A DNA stretch of 64,000 nucleotides from Hoeflea_A sp963921345 (GTDB lineage Bacteria > Pseudomonadota > Alphaproteobacteria > Rhizobiales > Rhizobiaceae), in the NCBI GenBank assembly GCA_963921345.3, contig CAWUFE020000005.1, positions 1 to 64,000 of the forward strand. Direction: 5' to 3'. Each line of letters opens with the position of its first letter. Position 1 is the first letter of the stretch. The notes beneath the pieces are model-generated. The model saw nothing but the letters and a program-made list of their open reading frames with translations, was not told where the DNA came from and made no database searches. The translations under genes were made by a program, and so were the position numbers. This document shows, piece by piece, positions 30,118 through 40,800 of the stretch.

Positions 30118-30396
30118 ATGAACGTCAATCCGTTGTCGCCTGAACAGCTACGCATTGCCGCACAGATCGATTCCGAGGTTGCCAGACTTCTGAAGCAGGG
30201 CGGTGACGAAGCCTTGTTTGTTGGCGTGCATCCGCTGATGCAGCGCTTCAAGCCCATGCTGGATACGGCAAAACCTGGGGAGTTGGACCGACTTTGTTCC
30301 ATCTATCCCGACTTCGCTCATTTTGCGCGGCTCCTGGATTCCATGTCGCAAGCCATTGCCGGTGGCACGTTCGATGACATGCTCGGGCGCGGGTAG
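30118..30396 (+). CDS. Small hypothetical protein upstream of mutS
   Basis: A 92-aa soluble, helical protein (MNVNPLSPEQLRIAAQIDSE to TFDDMLGRG) with no known domain. It precedes mutS on the same strand by 35 bp and may share its transcript. Confidence 0.55.
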   Translation: MNVNPLSPEQLRIAAQIDSEVARLLKQGGDEALFVGVHPLMQRFKPMLDTAKPGELDRLCSIYPDFAHFARLLDSMSQAIAGGTFDDMLGRG

Positions 30397-30431
30397 GCTG
30401 GTGTGAACGGGTATCCGTCAAGTCTTTCTCG

Positions 30432-33359
30432 ATGATGCAGAAGCCAGGCACCTCCAATCAGGAAGCACACCCGCCGCTGGAGAACGATGCGGGTTCCCGC
30501 CTTGACAGACTGACCTCGTCCGAAAGCCTGGCTGCGGCGACGCCTGTGATGGCACAGTATCTGGACGTCAAGGCTACCCATCCGGACGACCTGGTGTTTT
30601 TCCAGATGGGTGATTTCTACGAGCTGTTCTTCGACGACGCGGTGAAAGCCGCGCAGGAGTTGGACATCACGCTGAGCAAGCGCGGCCAGCACATGGGCGA
30701 GGACGTTCCCATGAGCGGCGTTCCGGTGCAGACCGTCGACGATTATCTGCGCACGCTGATCGACAGGGGCCATAGCGTCGCTATCTGCGATCAGACCGAG
30801 GATCCGGCGGCGGCGCGCAAGCGCGGGTCCAAAGCGGTTATACGGCGTGAGATCACCCGGTTGGTGACGCGGGGAACGGTGACCGAGGACAAGCTGCTGA
30901 CACCGTCACGGTCGAACTACCTGATGGCGCTGGCACAGGTGAGGGGCGATACAGGCAAGCCCGGCGGGTCCCCCGCCGTCAGTGAGCACGGCGTCGGTTT
31001 GCTTGCCTTGAGCGCCGCCGTGCCACAGACAAGCACGGCGACGTCGTACCAAGGGGCGACAAAGTCGCCCGGCGGCGTGGCGCTGGCCTGGGTGGACATC
31101 TCCACCGGCACCTTCCGCCTGGCCGAAACGGACGCCGGGCGGCTGGTAGCCGACGTGATGCGGCTGGACCCGCAGGAACTGATCGTTGCCGACAGCGTGT
31201 TTCACGACGAGACCCTGCGACCCGGGTTCGACCAGCTTGGTGCGATCGTCCGGCCGCAGCCGACAGTGCTGTTCGACAGCGGCAGCGCCGAGGGACGGTT
31301 GGCGCGGTTCTTCGGGGTCACGACGCTCGATGGCTTTGGCGCGTTTTCGCGGGCCGAACTGGCGGCCGCCGCCGCCGTTGTTGCCTATGTCGACAAGACC
31401 CAACTGGCCGGCCGACCGCTGCTGTCGCGGCCCGAACGGGAAAGCGGCGGCTCGACGCTGTTCATCGATACGGCGACGCAGACCAATCTGGAACTGATGA
31501 AAACCCTGTCGGGCGATCGCGACGGCGGTTTGCTGAAGACCATTGACCGTACCGTGACGGGCGGCGGCGCACGCTTGCTGGCGGAGCGGCTGACGTCGCC
31601 ATTGACCGATCCCGACGGTATCAACCATCGGCTCGATGCCGTCTCCTGGTTTCTCGCCGACACGGCGCTTGCCGACGCAACGCGGAAAGTCCTGCGCGGT
31701 TCCGCCGACATGCCGCGGGCGCTGTCGCGCCTGGCGCTCGGCCGCGGCGGGCCGCGCGATCTCGGCATTATCCACCAGGGCTTCGAGGCAGCCGGCATGC
31801 TGGCCAATCTGTTGGTCGGCAAGGACGCGCCCGCCGAAATCGCCGGGGCGGTCACCGACCTGCGGGCGCTGCCGGAACCGGTCGGCCTCCTGCTGGAGGA
31901 AACGCTGGCCGAGGACCTGCCGCTGGTGCGGCGCGACGGCGGCTTCGTGCGCTCCGGACATCACGAGGAACTCGACGCGATGCGGACCCTGCGAGACGAG
32001 TCGCGCAAGGTCATTGCCGGGTTGCAACAACACTATGCCAACGAGACCGGCATCAAGTCGTTGAAGATCAGGCACAACAACGTGCTCGGCTATTTCATCG
32101 AGGTGACCGCCAACCGAGCTGCGACCCTGACCGGCAGCGACGAGGCCCGGGCGCGGTTCATCCACCGCCAGACCACGGCCAGTCTCATGCGCTTCACCAC
32201 CACGGAACTGGCGGATCTGGAAAGCCGCATTGCCAATGCCGCCGACCGGGCGCTGACCATCGAACTGGGGATATTCGACACGCTGGCGCAGACGGTTATA
32301 GAAGCGGCGGACCCGATCAGGCGCGCCGCGCGGGCTATTGCCCTGATCGATGTCTCGGCAGCACTTGCCCGGCTTGCCGATCAACAGGCCTATTGCCGCC
32401 CGGTGGTGGACAAGTCGACCCGCTTCAGAATTGTCGGCGGCCGCCATCCGGTGGTCGAACTGGCGCTGCGCAATCAGGCGGAAAGCCCGTTCGTCGCCAA
32501 CGATTGCGACCTGTCGCCGTCCGAGGGTGCCAAGGAAGGTGCCATCTGGCTGCTGACCGGGCCCAACATGGGCGGCAAGTCGACCTTTCTGCGCCAGAAC
32601 GCGCTGATCGCCATCCTCGCGCAGACGGGATCCTTCGTGCCGGCCGGCAGCGCCGAAATCGGTGTTGTCGACCGGCTGTTTTCCCGCGTTGGCGCGTCCG
32701 ACGACCTTGCGCGCGGCCGCTCGACCTTCATGGTCGAGATGGTCGAGACGGCGGCAATCCTCAACCAGGCCAGCGAGCGCTCGCTGGTCATCCTCGACGA
32801 AATCGGCCGCGGCACGGCCACCTTCGACGGGCTGTCCATCGCCTGGGCGGCGGTCGAGCACCTGCACGAGGTCAATCGCTGTCGCGGCCTGTTCGCAACC
32901 CATTTCCACGAACTGACGGTGTTGTCGGAAAAACTGCCGCGCCTGGCCAATGCCACCATGCGGGTGAAGGAATGGGAGGGCGACGTCATCTTCCTGCACG
33001 AGGTCGGTCCCGGCGCCGCCGACCGTTCCTACGGCATCCAGGTGGCGCGCTTGGCCGGCCTGCCGGCATCGGTGGTGGCGCGCGCCCGCGCGGTACTCGA
33101 CCAATTGGAAGAGAGCGAGCGTCAGAGCCCCGGCCGGCAACTGATCGACGGCCTGCCTCTGTTTTCGGCCGAAGTCGAGCGCAAATCCGTTTCCCGCAGC
33201 GGTCCCTCGGAGATCGAGGCCGAACTGGCTGCCCTCGATCCGGACGACATGACCGCGCGCGAGGCCCTCGAGGCGCTCTACGCGCTGCGGGCAAAGCTGC
33301 TCCATATGCAGGAACGAAACAGCGACAGGAAGCAGGGTGGCGCCCAACACAATATGTGA
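30432..33359 (+). CDS. mutS: DNA mismatch-recognition protein MutS
   Basis: The 975-aa product has the full set of MutS marks: mismatch-binding FYE in MGDFYELFFDDA (residues 62-64), Walker A GPNMGGKST near residue 710, LVILDEIGRGTATFDG (Walker B and signature), and ATHFHELT. It recognises mismatches and recruits MutL. It is longer than most MutS proteins because of about 45 extra residues in the connector domain near 171-216, encoded by a hairpin-rich segment (30945-31075). A large opposite-strand frame across it is a composition artefact. A plasmid location for mutS is unusual; a chromosomal copy may also exist. Confidence 0.95.
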   Translation: MMQKPGTSNQEAHPPLENDAGSRLDRLTSSESLAAATPVMAQYLDVKATHPDDLVFFQMGDFYELFFDDAVKAAQELDITLSKRGQHMGEDVPMSGVPVQTVDDYLRTLIDRGHSVAICDQTEDPAAARKRGSKAVIRREITRLVTRGTVTEDKLLTPSRSNYLMALAQVRGDTGKPGGSPAVSEHGVGLLALSAAVPQTSTATSYQGATKSPGGVALAWVDISTGTFRLAETDAGRLVADVMRLDPQELIVADSVFHDETLRPGFDQLGAIVRPQPTVLFDSGSAEGRLARFFGVTTLDGFGAFSRAELAAAAAVVAYVDKTQLAGRPLLSRPERESGGSTLFIDTATQTNLELMKTLSGDRDGGLLKTIDRTVTGGGARLLAERLTSPLTDPDGINHRLDAVSWFLADTALADATRKVLRGSADMPRALSRLALGRGGPRDLGIIHQGFEAAGMLANLLVGKDAPAEIAGAVTDLRALPEPVGLLLEETLAEDLPLVRRDGGFVRSGHHEELDAMRTLRDESRKVIAGLQQHYANETGIKSLKIRHNNVLGYFIEVTANRAATLTGSDEARARFIHRQTTASLMRFTTTELADLESRIANAADRALTIELGIFDTLAQTVIEAADPIRRAARAIALIDVSAALARLADQQAYCRPVVDKSTRFRIVGGRHPVVELALRNQAESPFVANDCDLSPSEGAKEGAIWLLTGPNMGGKSTFLRQNALIAILAQTGSFVPAGSAEIGVVDRLFSRVGASDDLARGRSTFMVEMVETAAILNQASERSLVILDEIGRGTATFDGLSIAWAAVEHLHEVNRCRGLFATHFHELTVLSEKLPRLANATMRVKEWEGDVIFLHEVGPGAADRSYGIQVARLAGLPASVVARARAVLDQLEESERQSPGRQLIDGLPLFSAEVERKSVSRSGPSEIEAELAALDPDDMTAREALEALYALRAKLLHMQERNSDRKQGGAQHNM
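30945..31075 (+). repeat. Hairpin-rich in-frame insert within mutS
   Basis: This segment codes for the extra connector-domain residues of MutS. It contains GGCGGG/CCCGCC (30963-30968 with 30972-30977), GGCAAGC/GCTTGCC (30954-30960 with 31001-31007) and GGGCGAC/GTCGCCC (31054-31060 with 31064-31070). The symmetry suggests an inserted palindromic element tolerated in frame. Limits are approximate. Confidence 0.45.
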
Positions 33360-33880
33360 GGACACGGAGTGCCATGATCCGCACACGACTTGGCCAAGTG
33401 TTTGGTGCGGCAATAACCCTTGTTACCAAGCCCTTGGCCAGCAACCGCTGCGAGGCGCAAGATACCGAGAAATGCCGTTGGACTCAGGAAAACGTCGAAA
33501 CACGCGGACGAGGCGCTGAGGCGCGGCTATCCGGGCTTCGTATTGCTGGAGCAGGTCGGCAGCCTGCGCGTCTTCGTCAAACTCTATCCGACCTGGAGAG
33601 TTGTATGCACAGCATTTTTCAGAGTATCGGGACATCGAAGTCAGCGATCAATTCCAGGTGATCGCAAGGTTACCAACCGCTTCCGCGCCCAATGGGCCGC
33701 CGAGGCCGATGTTGCGGTCAGAACCGTCATCGACACCGCAAGCCTTGCCGGCACCAATCCATTTACTCAAATCCGCCAAACACTCTCATCTTGAAGCTCT
33801 CGCCGACAGGGGCTGGGTAACTATAACTACACATCGAATAACCAAAGATCGCCATTTGCTCTCGCCACTGGTCGATTGTC
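33360..33880. other. Degenerate region after mutS
   Basis: About 520 bp without a convincing gene. An open frame at 33374-33661 (MIRTRLGQVFGAAITL) and overlapping frames have no recognisable family pattern. It leads into an integrase remnant, so it is probably rearranged DNA. Confidence 0.4.
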
Positions 33881-34032
33881 GGCGCAATTCCGGCGAACGA
33901 GCGAAATTCGGTCGAGTGAACCCGCATATGCTGCGCCATCCCTGCGGCTTCTCACTGGCCAACAAGAGCCATGACCTTCGCCTCATCCAGGATTATATCG
34001 GCCATCGGGACCCCCGACACACGGCCCATGAA
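33881..34032 (+). pseudogene. Tyrosine recombinase, C-terminal fragment
   Basis: The sequence VNPHMLRHPCGFSLANKSHDLRLIQ then DYIGHRDPRHTAH is the catalytic end of a XerC/D-like recombinase (HxxR box with His and Arg, and GH box), but the Tyr region is lost where it meets the 3' end of mutL. There is no start or N-terminus. It is a remnant at a rearrangement junction. Confidence 0.75.
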
Positions 34033-34035
34033 AAA

Positions 34036-35784
34036 TCAGCGGCGGCCAAACAGCCTTTCTATGTCCGCGAGTTTGAGCTCGATATAGGTCGGTCGGCCGT
34101 GATTGCACTGGCCTGAACCCGGCGTTGCCTCCATCTGACGTAACAGGCTGTTCATCTCGGCAGCGCTAAGGCGGCGTCCTGCACGCACCGATCCGTGACA
34201 GGCCATGGTGGCCGCGACATGGTCGATCCGAGCAGCGAGGCCGTCGGCATCACCCCATTCAGAAATCTCGTCGGACAACTGCCGCACCAGGCCCGCGCCG
34301 TCTATCTCGCCGAGAATCGCCGGCGTTTCGCGGATGGCGATCGCCCCCGGTCCGAACCGCTCGACCACCAGCCCAAGTTCCGCGAGTGCTGCCGCGTGCG
34401 GCATCAGCCGGTCGCACTCCTCTTCCGCCAGGTCAACGATCTCGGGAATGAGCAATACCTGGGACGGTACCTTGCTTGCGTGCAACGATGATTTAAGCGC
34501 CTCGTATACCAGTCGCTCATGGGCGGCGTGTTGATCGACGATGACCAGGCCATCCGCGGACTGTGCAACGATGTAGTTTTCGTGCAACTGGGCACGCGCC
34601 GCTCCAAGGGGATGGCCGGCATCCGGCTCCGCATCCCCGTTGCCGATTTCGGCGCGCGCAGCCGGGACGGACAGTCCGACAAAGGTCTCCGACGGCGCCT
34701 GCGACAAACCGCTTGGCGCGGTATCCTCCAACGGCCGAAAAGGCGATTGGGCCGCATCATAGTCCATGGGACGGGCAGGGCGGCCGAAATCGGCAAAGGC
34801 CGTGGCCCGGCCACCAATGGCCGGGCCGGATCGGAACGCCTCAACCATGTTGCGAGCACCGCTTGTGGAAGCACGGTCACCTTGCCGCGTGAGCGCTTCA
34901 CGCACCGCTCCGACGATCAGGCCGCGCACCAGGCCAGGATCACGGAACCGCACATCGGCCTTGGCCGGATGCACGTTGACGTCGACCTGCGACGCATCAA
35001 TGTCGATAAAGAGTGCGGCAATCGGATAGCGACCGCGCGGAATTGTGTCGCTATAGGCTCCGCGCAGTGCCGACAGCAGCAACTTGTCCTGTACCGGGCG
35101 TCCGTTGACGTAGAAGAACTGGCGCAGCGAATTGGCGCGGTTGAAGGTCGGCACACCGGCAAAGCCGGACAACCGCACGCTTTCGCGCTCGGCATCGACG
35201 GCAATGGCGTTATCGGCAAATTCGGCACCGAGGATCTGACCGATGCGAGCCAGACGATCTTCTCCGGTGGCCGCCAGTTCCAACGTGGCGCGGTCGGGGC
35301 CGGACAGACCGAAACGGACTGCCGGAAAGGCGACGGCAATACGCTTGACCACCTCGGTAATGGCGCCGGTTTCGGCCCGCTCGCCTTTCAGAAACTTGAG
35401 CCGCGCCGGCGTCGCGAAAAACAGGTCACGCACCTCGACGATGGTGCCGGCATTCATCGCACAAGGCCGCAACGGTTCGGCCTGACCGCCTTCCACCTGC
35501 ACTTCGTGGCCACTGTCGGCACCGGCCAGACGGCTCTGGATCCTCAGCCGCGCCACCGAACGGGCGATCATCCAGTCACGCCATGGGCCCGAAAGCTTCT
35601 TCGGGCGATGACCACCCATCTTGCCAGGGGCCACGCTTCCCGTCTCGCGGTAGCGCTGCACCCAGTCGATCGCTGTCTTGACGCCAACACCGAAACGCTC
35701 CGCCGCTTGGCGACGTGAAAGGCCGTCGCGCTCAACCGCAAACACAACACGCTCCCGCAGATCCATCGAATAAGGTCTCGCCAT
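34036..35784 (-). pseudogene. mutL: Chimeric MutL: IS630-type N-terminus replacing the ATPase domain
   Basis: Residues 1 to about 73 (MARPYSMDLRERVVFAVERD to GPWRDWMI) are the HTH end of an IS630-family transposase. From about residue 74 (SVARLRIQSR) the sequence is MutL: VEVRDLFFATPARLKFLKGE, VNVHPAKADVRFRDP, the endonuclease motif DQHAAHERLVYE, ACHGSVRAG and CNHGRPTY. The missing first about 110 MutL residues contain the GHKL ATP-binding motifs (ENxxDA, DxGxG), so the product cannot be a normal MutL. The frame is open throughout, so a fusion protein may be made from the IS start. It faces mutS convergently. Confidence 0.88.
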
Positions 35785-36198
35785 CCATACTGGCCTCCTA
35801 TCCAGCCAGGACTTTGAATCTGATTTGCAGAAGATTGGGAATCACAAAAATGATTCTGACAAAACTCATCCCGCTCTAGACAGAGCCACTTGCAAATTCT
35901 GAGCGTGGGTGACAGCAGGTAAACGGGGAGTACCAAAATCCTTGGGGTATTCTGCTTATCATTGATCGGCCGGCATATAATGGCTGGGTCAGCCATTTGC
36001 CTGCTGCAGGGAATGTCGGCCAGCATAACAACTGTATGTGGATCTACATACAGGCCGCAATCGATCAACGCCGAACGAACGGTATGCAGATCAATGAAGA
36101 CCAGATTGCCAGAATCTACCCTATTCCCTGGGCCATATCAATTTTCTGGGTCGTAACCAGATTCAGCCAAGTGCTGTGAGATCGAGCAAAGTTTGCAA
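35785..36198. other. Intergenic remnant region
   Basis: It holds an IS5-like terminus (35883-35916) and a copy of the 28-bp repeat end (35924-35950). A frame at 35997-36179 encodes a hydrophobic tail (RIYPIPWAISIFWVVTRF) that looks like the end of a lost membrane protein; not called. Confidence 0.4.
35924..35950 (+). repeat. Third copy of the 28-bp terminal repeat
   Basis: CGGGGAGTACCAAAATCCTT followed by GGGGTAT differs by one base from the right end of the element at 4160-4310. A solo end next to the broken mutL suggests an IS lost by deletion. Confidence 0.65.
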
Positions 36199-37539
36199 TC
36201 ATCGATAGGACATCGCATCCCTAACCACGTTATTGACTAGAGCCTGTTGCAACTCGCTGAACTCAAACTGCTCAAAGATCGGAGACAGGAGGGTAAGCAC
36301 AAGTTCCTCTATATTGGTGGCAATCGTGGATATCTCAGCTGTTATTTGACTCTCCAAAGTCGGTTGCGCACAACGCCCGCCACCCAATAAATTATATTGC
36401 AGGTTTGAGTTATGGAGCGAGCGACCTTCAGTGCCGTGATACCTCAAAATCGCACTGAACTGCGCGGCATCATCGGAAAATCGCAATGCCAAAGCCTCTA
36501 CAAATTTCAAGAATTCGGTAGTTCTATATACAGGCAGTATCCAGTCAAAAACCGGTCTGTCTGGAGCTGGCATTCGGTTCTCACCAAAGCGAGGGTGATC
36601 TTCCTGCATTGGCCTGAGTGAAAACCCAAATCCATCTCTTGAAATAATCCAAAAGTCGCTGTGGTTCGGATCAGCGTTCACATCTTCCCGGTCATCGGCC
36701 AGCCAAGCTTGAATTTTGTCACCTTGGGGATGCGGGCGCATCGGCTCTCGGTGGATATATGTGAAAGGCGGCCAACCAGAGTACTTCGGCATCTCCAGAT
36801 ATAAGGCTCTGTTCAAGTCTGCCAAAGAGGGTCGATTGAACGGTGAAATTGAGAATGAAAATGTCCAGTGACCAGCTTCTAAGCGAAGAGGGCTGGCCGC
36901 TGGCACCGGTTGCAAGAGTCGTTGCCAAGTCTCGTAGCTCTCTTGGTCCCAAGCTTCTAACGTCGGCTGCTCTGGAGCCTTAACTACACTGGATGGGTTG
37001 ATTATCTCCCGGATCGCATCAAGTTGATCACGCTGACGGGCTTTAACAAGCCGATCAATGAGCCTTTCCCAGTCATCTTGCGTCTGAGGTGGTTCACTGC
37101 CGCCGCCAGCCCGACGAACATAGACTGTTTTTTGTTTCAATGTACGCTGGTCGGGACTATCACGCCTCGCCCAAACTGGGGTTCTGTGATCGCCTGGTAC
37201 GCTTATAACTGGGTGCTGAATATCAGAGCCACTTCGCTGAAATAGGCCGACCTCACATTGGCAGGGTGGATGAAGGTATCTACTCACTACGTTTGCGATA
37301 TTGTCCTGATTGAAAGCTTCGCGTTCACCATCGCCAGGTGGAATTTCAGGATGGCCATCGGTGGTGTCTTTAAATCCGATGAAAATGTAACCGCCGCCAC
37401 CATTGGCAAGCGCTATGATCTCCTTAGCCAATCTCGATTTTTTGTTCTCGTCCTGAAGTCCACCGAGCCAGTTCTTTACCTCGACATCCAGGCTTTCTTG
37501 CAAATTGTCGATCAAAAATTGAATTCGTTCATTATTCAT
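36199..37539 (-). CDS. AlbA_2/Schlafen-type putative DNA-binding protein
   Basis: The 446-aa product starts MNNERIQFLIDNLQESLDVE and has the AlbA_2 (formerly AAA_4) block EVKNWLGGLQDENKKSRLAKE with ALANGGGGYIFIGFKD. Such proteins occur in defence islands and as regulators. The rest is unrecognised. The start at 37539 is preferred over an ATG 29 codons upstream, which would read through the preceding gene in another frame. The region is AT-richer than its neighbours. Confidence 0.75.
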   Translation of the reverse strand: MNNERIQFLIDNLQESLDVEVKNWLGGLQDENKKSRLAKEIIALANGGGGYIFIGFKDTTDGHPEIPPGDGEREAFNQDNIANVVSRYLHPPCQCEVGLFQRSGSDIQHPVISVPGDHRTPVWARRDSPDQRTLKQKTVYVRRAGGGSEPPQTQDDWERLIDRLVKARQRDQLDAIREIINPSSVVKAPEQPTLEAWDQESYETWQRLLQPVPAASPLRLEAGHWTFSFSISPFNRPSLADLNRALYLEMPKYSGWPPFTYIHREPMRPHPQGDKIQAWLADDREDVNADPNHSDFWIISRDGFGFSLRPMQEDHPRFGENRMPAPDRPVFDWILPVYRTTEFLKFVEALALRFSDDAAQFSAILRYHGTEGRSLHNSNLQYNLLGGGRCAQPTLESQITAEISTIATNIEELVLTLLSPIFEQFEFSELQQALVNNVVRDAMSYR

Positions 37540-37798
37540 TTTGAGTGTCGATATCAGCCACAGCCGGATTATACCAGCACTCCCTTTGGAAGGCGGCTTT
37601 CGTTCGAAAGAAACGCCTTCTGCCATCGTGCTTTGTTCCGCTGTACCTCACATACTCGGTTTTGCGCTCGTGATACTTTTGGCCGTCAAGCTCTGTGACA
37701 ATACCGTGGAAAGACCGCTTGGCATCCTTCGAAACAAAGCATGGAGGGAGCGTTTCGGGGTATAGGCCTGAATTGATCAAACTAAACCTTGTCTTCAT
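37532..37798 (-). pseudogene. Possible reverse-transcriptase N-terminal remnant
   Basis: An 88-aa frame overlapping the next gene by 8 bp. LINSGLYPETLPPCFVSKDA resembles the N-terminal motif (GYFPxELPPPF) of bacterial unknown-group/DRT-type reverse transcriptases, and YSGTKHDGRRRFFRTK fits the next segment, but no catalytic YxDD is present anywhere nearby. It is either a truncated reverse transcriptase or an unrelated small protein. Confidence 0.4.
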
Positions 37799-37854
37799 AT
37801 TTCTAATCCAAGCGCATGTCCGTTCCTCTGGCGCACCTTGCCGCGAGTTCCTGC

Positions 37855-40800
37855 TCAGCCCGCCTGTCTTTGCCTGAGGCTGTCTGTGATGACCTCTATT
37901 TCCCGTTTCACGCGCCGGCCGCTATAGACCATGGAGGTTTCGTGGCGGGCGTACTTGCCGCTCCGGTCGGCGCTCAGCCAGTTGTAGGATCCGATGCAAA
38001 TACTGTCCGTGTCGATCGCCACGATCTTGCTGTGCAACCGCCGGACCTTGTGCAATGCGATGCCACTTTCCGACAGAACGCGCCCGGCCGCTTCCAACTG
38101 GCCGATATCTTCGCTGTCGCGCTTTTCGTTCAGCTTCGGATCGGTGAATATCTCGATCTGCGCGCCACGCGCAGCCGCAGCGCGAAATCCCTCGAGGAGG
38201 CCCGAACGCTGCATCGTCGTAACGACGATCCAGGGGCTGACAATCACGAACCGCTGCGCATCGGAGGCAAGGGCCTGCAAAAGGAAGGCGTCGTGTTCCG
38301 CCGCATCGCGCAGCGTGATCAGATCGTCTGCGTCCTGTTGCAGGTCGCCGCGCGGTTCCGGACGGAACTGCAACGCGCTGTCTTCGGACGCGAACAGTAA
38401 GCCTGCCAGCAAAGCGCGCGGTGAGCCCTGTTCCGCGCCCGAAAACACATCCATGTCGCCGAAGACCAGGAAACTGTCCCTGGCGCGAGACACCGTGACG
38501 TTGAGCATGCCGGGGGATGCGTCGATGAAACGGCCGTCTGCGTGCTTTGAATAGACCGGGGAGAACAGCACGACCGGCCGCTCGGCACCCTGCAGGGCGT
38601 GTACGGTACCGACGGTCATTCCGGTGCGCTTGCCCATATCGATGCCCTGATCGGCGCAGGCCTGCCTGATCTCGCGGGCCTGACGGCCGAAGGGCGTTAC
38701 GACGCCGACGATCTCTTCGAGCCTGCGCCCGTATTGCGCTTCGAGCGCCTTGCGGTTGTCGGCAAGCCATGCCGCGACGGTGCGCGCCTCGACCGCATTC
38801 GAACGGCTGGAGCCATGTTTGGTGGCCATCCCGTCGATGTGAAGATAGCGGAAGCCGGACATGCTTTCGTCGTCCGGCGCCGCGCCACGTTTCGGCTGCA
38901 GAGCGCCTTTGTAGCACAACGCATTGCAGTAGCCGATGATCTCGTCGTAGCAGCGCCGGTGCTCGAACAGATAAAGGCCCCTCTCCATTTCGGGGAAGGG
39001 GGCAAACCGGCAGGCTTCCTGGGCAAGACGCATGGCGCTTCCGCCGACCGACCGCAGTCCGCGCGCCGAGAGGCGCTCAAGCGCGTCCTCGCCGAAGTCC
39101 GACGGCAAAAGTGCGCATTCCCGCAGGTTGCCGATGTCGACCGGTCGCGGCACCGAGGATATCGGCTCGATCTGCTGCGTGTCGCCGATGACAAGCGCCC
39201 GCCGGGCCAGCGCCATGGACGCGCCGGCGACTTCCGGCAGCGCCTGCCCGGCCTCATCGATGATCAGGAGGTCGATGAAGTTCAGCAGGTGATGCTCCCT
39301 GAAATCGTCGGACGGACCCTTCGTGTAGGTCATCTTGCGGGGCAGGCTGGCAAATGTGCAGACCGCGCAGGGCGTCAGCATCATACGCCGTCGCCAGCGC
39401 GGAGCGACCGTCTTCATTCCGGTTTTGTTGTGCGAATCAACGATGTCGGCGAGGTCGGCCGCCATCGCCAGCAACCAGCGGCCTTCCCAGTAATGGGTTG
39501 CGAGCAGGAACAGATCGAAACGCGTGTTGCAATCGGCGTGGCGGTCGAGCGCGGCCGCATCCTCGACCGGGATCGGATCGGCGCAAAGGACCGCAACGGC
39601 GGTTTCCCATTCCTCCTGTGCGGATTGCAGGTTCTGCCGCAGTAATCGTGCGTTCGCCAGCGCCGCCTCGCCGTCGTGCAGGGCGACCGTCGCGTCTTTC
39701 ACGGCGGTGCGCACCGCCTGATCGATGGCCTCCAGATCCGCACAACCGGCAATGTCCGGGTCGCACCCGGCCTCTTCGAGAGCGATCTTTGCCTGAAGCA
39801 GCCGCTGGCGCGCAAGAGGCGGCAGGAAGCCGAACAGCAGCATGAACACGGATTCGCTCGCCTGATGGCGTTGCCATTGTCTCTTGACGGCTACCTGCCG
39901 GTCGCGGTTCGCCGTTTGCCGGTCCCGTTCGGCGAGCAACTTCTCCACGGCGGCGTCCGGATTGTCGCCGAGCGCTGCGGACAATTCATCCTGTCGGATT
40001 TTCAGCGATTGCCGTGCGCGGTCCACCCCTGCCAGCAGCCCTGCATGCGCCACGATGCGCTCGTGCAGGGCCGAGACGATTTCCGATACGTCGGGGTCGA
40101 CGAGGTCGGGAAATGCCGCCCGCCCCGCCGACAGGAAGGCTTTCTTGGCATTGGCGAAATAGGCTTCGCTCTCGACGTCGAGAAAGAAGCGCTCGGTCTG
40201 GTATTTCGCGGCCGCCTCGTTTTCGCGCGATGCGGCCGGCAGGAACAGTCCGAAACTGTTGATTCCGGGCAGCCAGCGGCCGGCGAACGGCCCTTGCCCG
40301 TGGGCGAAGTCCTTGCCGAACGCGTCGATGATGTTCGTGACGGCCTGGTTGTTGGTGGACGCGGCGACGACGACCGGCGGATCGTCCTGCGCAAGGGCGG
40401 CCCGGATCCACATATCGGCGATGGCCGACAGCAGCATGGTGGTCTTGCCGGTGCCGGGCGGACCGTTGACGGCGAGCACGGGGCCGCAGGCTTCGTGCGC
40501 CAGGCATGTCAGCACCTGGCGCTGATGGTCGGCAAGCGGGAAACGGTCATTGGAATGGCCGAGCCGGCCGGCGAGGTTATCGCCGTCATCGGGCAGCGAA
40601 GCAGTATCAGGCGCGGGCAGGCACCAGGATTCAAGCAGCGGCGTGTCGGGCCTGCCCTCCAGCAGTGCATCGTACAGATCAAGTATCTGGCGGACCGTGG
40701 CCGGCGCGCTGTCGGAGACTTCGAGAAACCCGGTTTCATTGGCGCCATAATCACGGTCGCACCGCGGCCAGCCGCGCGCAACCGCATCGAGCATGGCATG

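Noticed and set aside
30906..33413. 835-aa open frame on the strand opposite mutS
   Set aside because: It mirrors the high third-position GC of mutS, has an unlikely His/Arg/Gln-rich composition, and mutS itself is unmistakable.
35997..36179. 60-aa hydrophobic ORF
   Set aside because: No start context or family match; it looks like a gene end left by rearrangement.
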